The notes under the pieces are model-generated. The model was not told the origin of the DNA. It ran no database searches and was given only the letters and a program-made list of their open reading frames with translations. A stretch of 35,373 bases of DNA. Source: Thermotogaceae bacterium. Its GTDB lineage: Bacteria; Thermotogota; Thermotogae; MWEM01. The stretch is taken from the NCBI GenBank assembly GCA_030445775.1, contig JASUTC010000010.1:1-35373 (forward strand), given 5' to 3'. This document shows positions 8,078 to 16,745 of the stretch, one piece after another (within the stretch, counting starts at the first letter, position 1; each line of letters begins with the position of its first letter). The position numbers were made by a program, and so were the translations under genes.

Positions 8078-10098
8078 TCTTTTCCCTCCTTAATTTTTAA
8101 CAATATGTTTTTGTTGTTGGACGTTTTGCGAATAAAGACCGGAGGCGCTCCCATAGGAGAAGCTATGAGATGTTTACCACCTTTAAACAGGGTTTCATCC
8201 CAAAGATAGATCCACTCATCTTCAGGTAGAAAAACCTCATGCACTTTTTCATCCGGTTTAAGAACTGGACTGATCAAAAGATCAGGGCCCAATAAAAATT
8301 CATCCTGAATATTTTTTGTTTCTTGTGAGGGATAATGTGTATAAAGATTTCTCATAAATGGAACACCGGACGTTGCGTTTTCCGCGTTCAATATTTTAAG
8401 ATACGGCTTCAGATTAACGTGGATATTCACCATCTTTTTCAGATGTTCCAAGACTTCTTCATCACAATCGAATTGGCAATTAATATCCGGCCGATTTCCT
8501 TCGTGTGAACGCATAACGGGAGTAAAGGCTGCTAATTCAATCCATCTCATGAGCAATTCCTTTGAACGTATAATTTTCCCAAATTGATTATCAAAAGTTG
8601 TATAGCCTCCGATATCCGAGTGACTGATACCAAAACCGCTTAGTCCAAGGGATAATGCGGCAGGTATAACAGAAGGCAGGCCGTCGTCTATGCTCCAATC
8701 AACCATTTGATCTCCATTCCACATTAACGTTGAATATCTTTGGGTAAAAGAATATCCCGCTCGAGTAAAGAAGACAACATCTCCCATCTTTCCACATTCT
8801 TCTAGAGCTTCGCGATTCAAACGTGCCCATAAAACCGGAAACTGATTGTGGATTAAGGCCGGGTCTTCCCCTGAATACAGTTGGCAATCGCAAGGGAGAT
8901 ATTCACCGAAATCTGCCATCCACCCTGATAATCCGATGGAAATCATGTTCCTCTTAATGACTTCCTTAAGCCAATGATAGGCTTCAGGATTAGTCAAATC
9001 AACCATCGCCGCCGGGAATGTGGTGACTTCCACCAAATAAATGTCGCCTTTACGGTCTTTCAAAAGAAAATCTCTTTCTTTTGCCTCAGTGAATAATGTT
9101 CCTTCTATTGCAAGAAAAGGGTTGATATAACCCATGGTTTTTATCCCGGAATCGTTTAACTCTTTAATCGTTTCAGGGAGATTAGGATACATAAACTCTT
9201 CATATTGCCAATTCCACATGAGTTGTTTACCAAATGCAGTGATCCTTTTACCTTCCCAATCTTGAATCCATATAGCGGAAATCTTGATACCTTTGTTGAA
9301 TGCATTTTTTACCTTTGGAAGAACAACTTTCGTTCCTCCTTGAAGTCCCAGTATCATCCCATCAAATATCCAGTCGGGTAATTGGGGTTGTAATCCAAAA
9401 TACTTGGTTTGTTTTTTTATCACGCTTAAAAAATCCTTATCTGTGCCGATTACAATCTCTTTTGGTATGTTCCAGCACTCTATTTGAGAATAATTCTCGT
9501 GAGTAAAATCAAATTCCATGTAACTGGTGTCATTGACATGACAAAAAACATTTGAAGAGGTAATAAATGATGGCTGGGGATAATAAGTGGTGTACCAATC
9601 ACCCCCGGCCTTGTCAAATTTGTCTGCAAAAAAGGTAAGGATTTCCTTTTTATTTCTTCCAACCCCTTGTTCTGACACCCATAAAGGTAATTTGCTTCCT
9701 TTGAGATTTAATCTGGAGTATTGCTCACCACAACCGTATATGGCTTCATCGTTGTTTGAAACCAAACGAATCCAAAACCGATTATAAAATGAGTCATCAG
9801 TTTGAATATTCATTTTTAATAATCCTTCTTCATCAATTTGAAAATTGATTCGAACCTGAAGGGATTCATAAAAAAAACGAATCAAGGCCTGTGTTTGATT
9901 GGATTCAATCACTTTAAAGTTTATTAAGGGTATTTTTGATTCCAGTTCAGACCTAATATCAAAATTTCCGTGGTACATCTCATACGTTGAAAAACCTTTC
10001 CCAATGAAAAAGGCTGGCTTTTCAAGTGAATGATGGATAACTGGTTTTCCATTAAAATCGATATGAAGTTCATGATTAGTTTCAACGATGGTTATCAT
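8074..10098 (-). CDS. yihQ: GH31 alpha-glycosidase of the YihQ/sulfoquinovosidase subfamily
   Basis: End-to-end resemblance to recalled E. coli YihQ: IYGCGEQYS, PLWVSEQGVGRNK, LPDWI.DG..LG.QGGT, QDW.G.R.T.FGK..MWNW, GGWMADFGEYLP (nucleophile Asp), WNGDQMVDWSIDDGLPSVIPAALSL (acid/base Asp), HSDIGGYTT; no signal peptide; start taken at ATG 10098 (MITIVET). Confidence 0.88.
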   Translation of the reverse strand: MITIVETNHELHIDFNGKPVIHHSLEKPAFFIGKGFSTYEMYHGNFDIRSELESKIPLINFKVIESNQTQALIRFFYESLQVRINFQIDEEGLLKMNIQTDDSFYNRFWIRLVSNNDEAIYGCGEQYSRLNLKGSKLPLWVSEQGVGRNKKEILTFFADKFDKAGGDWYTTYYPQPSFITSSNVFCHVNDTSYMEFDFTHENYSQIECWNIPKEIVIGTDKDFLSVIKKQTKYFGLQPQLPDWIFDGMILGLQGGTKVVLPKVKNAFNKGIKISAIWIQDWEGKRITAFGKQLMWNWQYEEFMYPNLPETIKELNDSGIKTMGYINPFLAIEGTLFTEAKERDFLLKDRKGDIYLVEVTTFPAAMVDLTNPEAYHWLKEVIKRNMISIGLSGWMADFGEYLPCDCQLYSGEDPALIHNQFPVLWARLNREALEECGKMGDVVFFTRAGYSFTQRYSTLMWNGDQMVDWSIDDGLPSVIPAALSLGLSGFGISHSDIGGYTTFDNQFGKIIRSKELLMRWIELAAFTPVMRSHEGNRPDINCQFDCDEEVLEHLKKMVNIHVNLKPYLKILNAENATSGVPFMRNLYTHYPSQETKNIQDEFLLGPDLLISPVLKPDEKVHEVFLPEDEWIYLWDETLFKGGKHLIASPMGAPPVFIRKTSNNKNILLKIKEGKE

Positions 10099-11044
10099 TT
10101 TCTCTGCCTTTCCTCGAAATGGCCTTTTTTGCAGTATCAACAATATCTTCAGCGGTCATTTTGTATTTTTTCAACAGGAAATCGGTTAATCCCACTTCTC
10201 CGAAATGATCTCGAATACCAATTCTCTCAAGTGGCACCGGATAGCTTTCAGTAAGCACTTCAGAGACAGCACTCCCCCAACCGTTGATGATACTGTGATT
10301 TTCTGCTGTCACAACTGCTCCTGTCTCCTTTGCCGCTTTGATAATTGTTTCACTGTCTACGGGTTTAAGGGTGTGCATATTCAATACCCTGGCATGAATA
10401 CCCTCTTTACCCAATAGTTCAGCAGCTTCCAAGCTGTTTTTAATCAGAATGCCACTACAGATAATGGTTACATCATTGCCGGATCTGAGTTCATAAATTT
10501 TTCCCAACTCAAACTCAGTATCTTGTTCAAAATATTGATCTTTTGATTTTCTGGCCAATCTCATGTACACAGGATTATCAACAGCTGCAATCTGAGGCAG
10601 CAAAGATTTTAATTGCACACCATCAGCAGGCTCCACAATCATCATATTTGGAATTCCTCTGATCAATCCGGCGTCTTCAACACTCATATGGGTGCCGCCG
10701 TTTAATTCCGCAGTGACTCCCGGATCAGTTCCGCCTATTTTGGCATTTAATTTTGCATAAGCAATGGATATAGCAATTTGATCCAGCACTCTTCTTGTTG
10801 CAAAGGGTGTAAATGAATGGGCAAAGGGGATCTTACCTGCAACAGCCAACCCTGCAGATACTCCCATCATATTGGCTTCGGCAACACCTACATCGATAAA
10901 ACGGTCCGGATATCTTTCTTTAAACGGTGTAGTCCCGGTGGCTTTCATTAGATCGGCTTCCAGCACAACAATTCGCTCATCTTTTTCCGCCATTTCCAAG
11001 AGTAATTCGGCATAAATCTGTCTGAGTTCTTTTTTGTTTGCCAT
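10082..11044 (-). CDS. sqwH: Transketolase C-terminal subunit (split transketolase, SqwH-like)
   Basis: IVVLEADLMKATGT, FIDVGVAEANMMGVSAGLA, FATRRVLDQI, GGTHMSVEDAGLIRGIPNM; start ATG at 11044 just past the N-subunit stop, with an alternative GTG at 11053. Confidence 0.85.
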   Translation of the reverse strand: MANKKELRQIYAELLLEMAEKDERIVVLEADLMKATGTTPFKERYPDRFIDVGVAEANMMGVSAGLAVAGKIPFAHSFTPFATRRVLDQIAISIAYAKLNAKIGGTDPGVTAELNGGTHMSVEDAGLIRGIPNMMIVEPADGVQLKSLLPQIAAVDNPVYMRLARKSKDQYFEQDTEFELGKIYELRSGNDVTIICSGILIKNSLEAAELLGKEGIHARVLNMHTLKPVDSETIIKAAKETGAVVTAENHSIINGWGSAVSEVLTESYPVPLERIGIRDHFGEVGLTDFLLKKYKMTAEDIVDTAKKAISRKGRENDNHR

Positions 11045-11045
11045 T

Positions 11046-11885
11046 CTATACACCAGCTTCCTTTAATTCATTTACTGCTTTTTTCCATTCTTCGGTGGAT
11101 ACTTTCATATTATGAGAACTGAGCTTATTTTCGGCAAAATAAGCACCTTTTCCCTTAACAGTATTAAGGATAATCATCGTTGGTTTTTCTTTGGTTTGTT
11201 TTGCCACTTCCAAAGCACCCGTAATTTGATTCATATCGTGTCCATTAACGGAGATGACATGCCAGCCAAATGCCTGCCATTTGTCTGTAAGGGGTTCTAA
11301 AGAATTGATGTCATCTGTTGTTCCGTCGATTTGCATCTTGTTGTAATCCTGTAATACTGTTAAATTATCCAATTGTTTGGTCGGGGCCAGCATAGCCGCT
11401 TCCCAGATTTGCCCTTCCTGGCTTTCACCATCTCCAATAATGCAATAAACCCTTGATTGTTTGTGATCAATTTTTTTCCCGATGGCAATACCAATGGCTG
11501 CAGATAAACCCTGCCCCAAGGAACCGGCCGTCATATCTATACCGGGTGTGAGGATCCTGTCACAATGAGAGGGCAGATTTGTATTGGGTTGATTCAGTGT
11601 GTCCGTCCATTCTTTCGGAAAGAAGCCCTTATCGGCTAATACAGCGTACAGAGCAGGCCCCCCGTGTCCTTTTGAAAGAACAAAATGATCTCGATCTTCC
11701 CATTTTGGATTTTTAGGGTCAACTTGCATTGTTTTATAATAGAGTGAAACCAAGGCTTCAATGATGGAAAGGGAACCTCCGATGTGTCCAACTCCTAATT
11801 TACCGATCATTTCAATGGTCAAACAACGAATCTCGGTTGCCTTTTTTTCAAGTTCCTTTAATTCGGTTTGATTCAAAGTATTCAC
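11046..11885 (-). CDS. sqwG: Transketolase N-terminal, ThDP-binding subunit (SqwG-like)
   Basis: GHIGGSLSIIEALVSLYY, DHFVLSKGHGGPALYA, GSLGQGLSAAIGIA, GDGESQEGQIWEAAMLA...DYNKMQIDG ThDP motif. Confidence 0.88.
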   Translation of the reverse strand: MNTLNQTELKELEKKATEIRCLTIEMIGKLGVGHIGGSLSIIEALVSLYYKTMQVDPKNPKWEDRDHFVLSKGHGGPALYAVLADKGFFPKEWTDTLNQPNTNLPSHCDRILTPGIDMTAGSLGQGLSAAIGIAIGKKIDHKQSRVYCIIGDGESQEGQIWEAAMLAPTKQLDNLTVLQDYNKMQIDGTTDDINSLEPLTDKWQAFGWHVISVNGHDMNQITGALEVAKQTKEKPTMIILNTVKGKGAYFAENKLSSHNMKVSTEEWKKAVNELKEAGV

Positions 11886-11889
11886 CTCT

Positions 11890-13005
11890 TTAATAGATTT
11901 TATTTAAAAATTTGATTAACTCAATTTTGGTGTATTTTTTAGGGTTAAGGGATGCGATGGGGGCTGATAGAGTGGTATTTGCAAGTTTTTCGATATCAGC
12001 CTCTTGGACACCCAATTCACTTAAAGTTGTAGGGGCGTGTATTGTTTTCATGATTTGATGCATCTTTTGAGACAATTGTTCAACGGATTTCAAATCCAGG
12101 TACTTGATTAAAACATCCATGGACTCTTTCATATAATTGTAATTTTCAACAATTAAGTTTGGAAGGGCCAAAGCACAGGCAAATCCGTGTTCCAAACCAT
12201 ATTCGTTGGTAAGCGGAAAACTCAACGCATGAAGGATGGTTGTCCTGGTTTGGGCAAATGATATACCAGCAAGGAGACTGGCGTAAAGAAGCTTTTCTCT
12301 AACCTCATAATTTTCGGGATCCTTAACAGCCTTCTCCAAATTCTCAATGATTGATTTCATCGCTTTCATAGACATCAATTTTGATAGTGGTTGGGATGAA
12401 TCCGCCCAATAGGCTTCAATGGCATGGGTGAACGCATCCAACGAAGTAGAGGCGGTTACTTTTGCGGGCATAGTGAAAGTCATCTTGGGGTCCAGAAAGG
12501 CTTGATCAGGCCAGAAATATTCTGAAACCAACGGTTTTTTTTGTCCCCGTTCCTTATCTGTATAAACCCCCACGTTGGTAACTTCACTACCTGTTCCGGA
12601 TGTTGTGGGAATGGCGATTAACCGTTTAGTCCTTTTTTCTATACTTTTTCCCTCAAAAAGATGATCTTGAAGAGTATCGCTGGTGTCAATCAAGCAGGAT
12701 ATGGCCTTTGCCGTATCAATAGCGCTACCTCCACCCAATCCTATAATGGTTTTTGCGTTTATTTCTTTGGCATATTGTGTACCTTTATTAACGGTTGAAC
12801 AAGACGGATTGGGTTCAACCTGACAAAAATCAAAAATATCACATTGTTTATCGATAGCTTCTTTAACTTGATCTACAATTCCTATTTTTTTTAAAACCGG
12901 ATCGCTAACGATCAAAATCGGTGTTTTCTTGATTTGTTGAGACAATTCTTTTATTTTACCCTTACCGAAAAAAATCTCTACGGGTAGAAAAAAACGAAAA
13001 TTCAT
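11890..13005 (-). CDS. sqwF: Iron-containing alcohol dehydrogenase; candidate sulfoacetaldehyde reductase (SqwF/TauF/PhpC-like)
   Basis: GGGSAIDTAKAISCL, IPTTSGTGSEVT, DAFTHAIEAYWA, HALSFPLTNEYGLEHGFACAL. Confidence 0.8.
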   Translation of the reverse strand: MNFRFFLPVEIFFGKGKIKELSQQIKKTPILIVSDPVLKKIGIVDQVKEAIDKQCDIFDFCQVEPNPSCSTVNKGTQYAKEINAKTIIGLGGGSAIDTAKAISCLIDTSDTLQDHLFEGKSIEKRTKRLIAIPTTSGTGSEVTNVGVYTDKERGQKKPLVSEYFWPDQAFLDPKMTFTMPAKVTASTSLDAFTHAIEAYWADSSQPLSKLMSMKAMKSIIENLEKAVKDPENYEVREKLLYASLLAGISFAQTRTTILHALSFPLTNEYGLEHGFACALALPNLIVENYNYMKESMDVLIKYLDLKSVEQLSQKMHQIMKTIHAPTTLSELGVQEADIEKLANTTLSAPIASLNPKKYTKIELIKFLNKIY

Positions 13006-13027
13006 ATACTTCCTCCCTTAATTTCTC

Positions 13028-13945
13028 TTAATTGCTTTGCACTTGTTTAGTCTTTTTTCTTCTTTGTATCAGGATGATTCCCATTGTTGATAGTAAAACA
13101 ATGATCATGCCAATGATTTGAATAGTCTTCAAGGTTTCCCCCAACAAGAAGAAACCAATTAGCGATGCAAAAACGGGCATGATCAACAAGGTGATTCTTA
13201 CTATCCAAACCGGCAAAATTCTTAGATTATAGTAATAAAGGATGTAAATAGCCGTTTGCATGATACCTGTATAAATCAGGGAAACCATCAGAATGGAATT
13301 TTCTTCAATGGTATGAATGGGTATCTTTCGTTCAAAAATCGTGAAAATCAAAAGGAAAATGATGAATGTAATCAGATTATTGTAAAAAGCTACGGTTGTA
13401 TCTCTTACCTTGACTCGTTTGTCCGTTTGAACGGATTTTATGATGAAACCGTTCAAGGCTACAAAAAGGGCACTGAGTATGAATAAAAGGTCACCGATGC
13501 CGTTGAGTTTGAAATTTGAGAAATCGATATCAATAACAAAAACGGTTCCAATTAAAATAAAGAAGGTTAGCAGCCAATCCGCTTTTGTAAACCGCTGCTT
13601 AAAAACCAAAATAGAGATGAAATTGGTAAACAAAACATCCGATTTCAACAATATCGCTGCATTTGAGGCTGTTGATAGCTGCAAACCCAAAAACGCTGTG
13701 ATATCCAAAGAAAAACCCAAAATACCGATCAAAATGAGTTTTGGGAAAACAGCTTTTATTGTCAAAAGATCTTTTTGATATCCCTTTATAAAGATAAAAA
13801 TCAAAAGGAATATTAAAGCTAACAGTCTGACCATAACGCCGACAAACAAAGGAGACAGCTGCAATAAAGAAAATCTGTTGGCGACGTAAAAACTCGACCA
13901 AACGATATTTAACAATAAAAGCGAAAAAACAGATTTTGAATCCAT
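13028..13945 (-). CDS. EamA/DMT-family 10-TM transporter, candidate sulfonate (isethionate) exporter
   Basis: Ten hydrophobic segments in two EamA-like halves (LLLNIVWSSFYVANRFSL...; GDLLFILSALFVALNGFIIK...); embedded in the operon. Confidence 0.75.
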   Translation of the reverse strand: MDSKSVFSLLLLNIVWSSFYVANRFSLLQLSPLFVGVMVRLLALIFLLIFIFIKGYQKDLLTIKAVFPKLILIGILGFSLDITAFLGLQLSTASNAAILLKSDVLFTNFISILVFKQRFTKADWLLTFFILIGTVFVIDIDFSNFKLNGIGDLLFILSALFVALNGFIIKSVQTDKRVKVRDTTVAFYNNLITFIIFLLIFTIFERKIPIHTIEENSILMVSLIYTGIMQTAIYILYYYNLRILPVWIVRITLLIMPVFASLIGFFLLGETLKTIQIIGMIIVLLSTMGIILIQRRKKTKQVQSN

Positions 13946-13951
13946 ATAACC

Positions 13952-15409
13952 TTAGATTAGCTCTTCCTTCAGCTTTTCTATTTCCTCAGAAGTCATTCCC
14001 TGTAGCTTTTCTCCCTTTCTTTCTGCTGTCAGGTAATCGATCATCTTTCTGTGATTTTCAGGATTTAAAGGATATTTAACTGCTGCCCATATTCCCAAAG
14101 CCATTAAAACGAGGGGTACAAATGAGATGATGATTCGAATGGTGAGTAAAACAGATTCCGGTTGAATACGTTCAACCGATTTTTCTACACCATTTTCAAG
14201 AATTATCTCAGGGTTAAGGTAACCGGTTACTCCTAATAGGAAAGTCACAAAGGCAACAGCAATTCCCGAGGCAAACTTTCTTGCAAAGGTTATAATACCG
14301 CTGAAAGAACCTTCTCTTCTTTCTGAATATGCCAGTTCGCCCACATCGGTCACATCTCCAAAAAGAGTATGGGGGATAACAGCTGCTGCACTGACTCCTG
14401 AACCAATCAATGCTGCCAAAATGATGACTAAATACAAAGGTGCACTTTGTGGAAGCATAAAGATCAATATGCTGCCAAAAGCCCAAATAATAGCCCCAAT
14501 AATAAATGCAAAGGTTTTACTCTTCTTTCTGGCGATAAACGCATAAAATGGAATAAACAAAATTTCTACAATCAAGAGAACTCCCAATACCATGGAGAGG
14601 GCTCCGGGTTCTAATACATAATATTTCATATAATAGGCAAAAATCATGGAAACAATATCCATACTCAAATAAGCGGCCAGAAACATTAGCAACAGATATC
14701 TGAAGGATTTAATCTTAAACGGATCGATAAACATGGCCTTGAAATTAACCGTTCTTTTTTGAGGCTTAAAGTCTTCCCGTTCTTTCGTTGAGAAAAATAC
14801 ACCTAACCATGGCAGTGAAAAAAGCAATCCAAAGACCATAGCCATAACAATATATCCGGTTCTTATATCAGCAAAAGAATTAACGATAAGCATTGGAATA
14901 ACGGCACAAACCAATGAAGAGCCAAGAGAAAAGGCCAATCTGATTGAATTGACGGAAGTTCTTTCGTTGTAATCCAAGGAGATTTCGGCTGACATGGCTT
15001 GATAAGGGACCATGACCATCGTTACAACGGTGTTGAAAAAAAGATAGGCAAATAAAACATAGATAAATTTCCCGGTTTGTGTATCAAAGTCAACCGGATA
15101 CCATAAAATGAAAAATGATATAAAAATCAAGATAATGCCGGCCAGAAAATAGGGCCTTCTTCTGCCTAATTTCGATTTAGTTCCATCTGTAATGGTTCCC
15201 ATGAAGGGATCGGTGACAGCGTCCCAAATCTTTCCGATTAAAAATACCGGTGAAACGTAAATCATATTCAGTCCGATTACGTCGGTTAAAAACAAAGCAA
15301 AGAAAAAATTAATGATGTTAAAAGCCCCGCCACCAAATATATCTCCGGCACCGAATAATAATTTGGTTTTTAGAGAAATCTTTCCATGAATATTGTTTTC
15401 GTTTTTCAT
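13952..15409 (-). CDS. GPH-family (glycoside-pentoside-hexuronide) cation symporter, YihO/YihP-like sugar importer
   Basis: KLLFGAGDIFGGGAFNIINFFFALFLTDVIGL, WDAVTDPFMGTITDGTKSKLGRRRPYFL, MVPYQAMSAEISLDYNERTSVNS motifs. Confidence 0.87.
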   Translation of the reverse strand: MKNENNIHGKISLKTKLLFGAGDIFGGGAFNIINFFFALFLTDVIGLNMIYVSPVFLIGKIWDAVTDPFMGTITDGTKSKLGRRRPYFLAGIILIFISFFILWYPVDFDTQTGKFIYVLFAYLFFNTVVTMVMVPYQAMSAEISLDYNERTSVNSIRLAFSLGSSLVCAVIPMLIVNSFADIRTGYIVMAMVFGLLFSLPWLGVFFSTKEREDFKPQKRTVNFKAMFIDPFKIKSFRYLLLMFLAAYLSMDIVSMIFAYYMKYYVLEPGALSMVLGVLLIVEILFIPFYAFIARKKSKTFAFIIGAIIWAFGSILIFMLPQSAPLYLVIILAALIGSGVSAAAVIPHTLFGDVTDVGELAYSERREGSFSGIITFARKFASGIAVAFVTFLLGVTGYLNPEIILENGVEKSVERIQPESVLLTIRIIISFVPLVLMALGIWAAVKYPLNPENHRKMIDYLTAERKGEKLQGMTSEEIEKLKEELI

Positions 15410-15412
15410 CTT

Positions 15413-16729
15413 CTACCTCACAATCTCCCATTTATTAATATGAGCTAAAATTTCAAAGGGTTTTGTATAATCACCGTAAACAACTGAAATATGATGAGCG
15501 AAGCCGTTATAGACCACCTTGTTCAACAATTCTTTTAATGGGATGTCGAAGCGTGCTTTCATATAGGTGCCTCGCAATTCTTTTTCCATTTGATGAGCCT
15601 CTCCTTTTCCAAGCAACAACCTTGTTTTTCCTCTGGCAGTATCAATTCTGCAGAAAGAAATTTCTCCGGATTTCATGACGAAATCGGCAGTTACACCTTT
15701 TCCGTCTGCATGATAAGAATTTAGAGAACAATTGCAAACTCCATCTGTTAGGTTGCAGGGAGCGACACCACAATGCCACAACAATGCGACATCTTCTTCC
15801 AAATTGACCTGAGAAAAGTCGGCCATGAATGGAGTTTGGGCACCAATTGCTTGATGGGCGATCATACTTATCAACCCTTCCACATCCCCTTCACACCCCA
15901 GTAAATAACCTTTCGATTGTAAATAGGACATGGATGCACATGGGGCGATACCAAATTCAGCTGCGAATTCAGGCCAACATCTGATGGCAAGTGCATCTAC
16001 ATTGTTTTCTTGCATGAATTTTTTGAATTTTGCCGACAGCTCAGCCACCTTTTTCAGTTGTTCTGGGGTGATGGCATGCACGTCAAAAATATCTTTCAAC
16101 TCTTCTTCAATACGTTCAATTTCATCATTTGATGTGTGGGCGTTTATGACTTCTCCCAGTTCATAATGGTCAAGAAGCATTCCGGTTTCAGCATAAGCAC
16201 CCAGCTCATCCACACCCACGTTAAAAAAACCTCTGGCTCTGTAGCCTAAAATACCAATATGATCTGAGCTTAAAGCCGTTTTTATTTTTATCGCATTGAT
16301 CCAATCCTCATCAATATCCTGAGAAACTGAAACATAAAAGCTGTCATTTCCGCCCTTATAAAGGTTGGAGGCATTGAGATTGACACCACACACGGAATTG
16401 AGCCTTATTTTACCGCCGTTATAGGGCAGTTCGGGAAGTCCCCATAGTAAAATGGGTTTTTGTAAGTTCTTGTTAATGATCAACGCTAAATGTCCTAAAT
16501 GGAAGGTTCCACTGATGATAACTACACCATCAATATTTTCCGAAAGTAATTGTTCGGAAGCTTTTTGAGCATCTTCCGGTTCTATCAAGGGTTGTTCGAC
16601 AAAAACGAATTCAACATCTTGTCTTTCGGAAAGATTTCGGATAATATCTTCGTATAACTTTCCAGCAGTTAAGTAATCAAAGCTCTTTCTGACCATGCAA
16701 ACCACACCTATTTTTGCCTTTCTTTTCAT
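15413..16729 (-). CDS. sqvD: L-fucose/L-arabinose isomerase-superfamily protein; candidate sulfoquinovose isomerase (SqvD-like)
   Basis: FucI/AraA-like domains: IDGVVIISGTFHLGHLA, ALAIRCWPEFAAEFGIAPCASMSYL, GCEGDVEGLISM, FMADFSQVNLEEDVALLWHCGVAP, GFAHHISVVYGDY. Confidence 0.72.
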   Translation of the reverse strand: MKRKAKIGVVCMVRKSFDYLTAGKLYEDIIRNLSERQDVEFVFVEQPLIEPEDAQKASEQLLSENIDGVVIISGTFHLGHLALIINKNLQKPILLWGLPELPYNGGKIRLNSVCGVNLNASNLYKGGNDSFYVSVSQDIDEDWINAIKIKTALSSDHIGILGYRARGFFNVGVDELGAYAETGMLLDHYELGEVINAHTSNDEIERIEEELKDIFDVHAITPEQLKKVAELSAKFKKFMQENNVDALAIRCWPEFAAEFGIAPCASMSYLQSKGYLLGCEGDVEGLISMIAHQAIGAQTPFMADFSQVNLEEDVALLWHCGVAPCNLTDGVCNCSLNSYHADGKGVTADFVMKSGEISFCRIDTARGKTRLLLGKGEAHQMEKELRGTYMKARFDIPLKELLNKVVYNGFAHHISVVYGDYTKPFEILAHINKWEIVR

Positions 16730-16745
16730 TTAATCCCTCCATCTT

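Noticed and set aside
13440-13901. ORFs on both strands overlapping the EamA transporter gene
   Set aside because: Out-of-frame or antisense readings of a coherent 10-TM protein.
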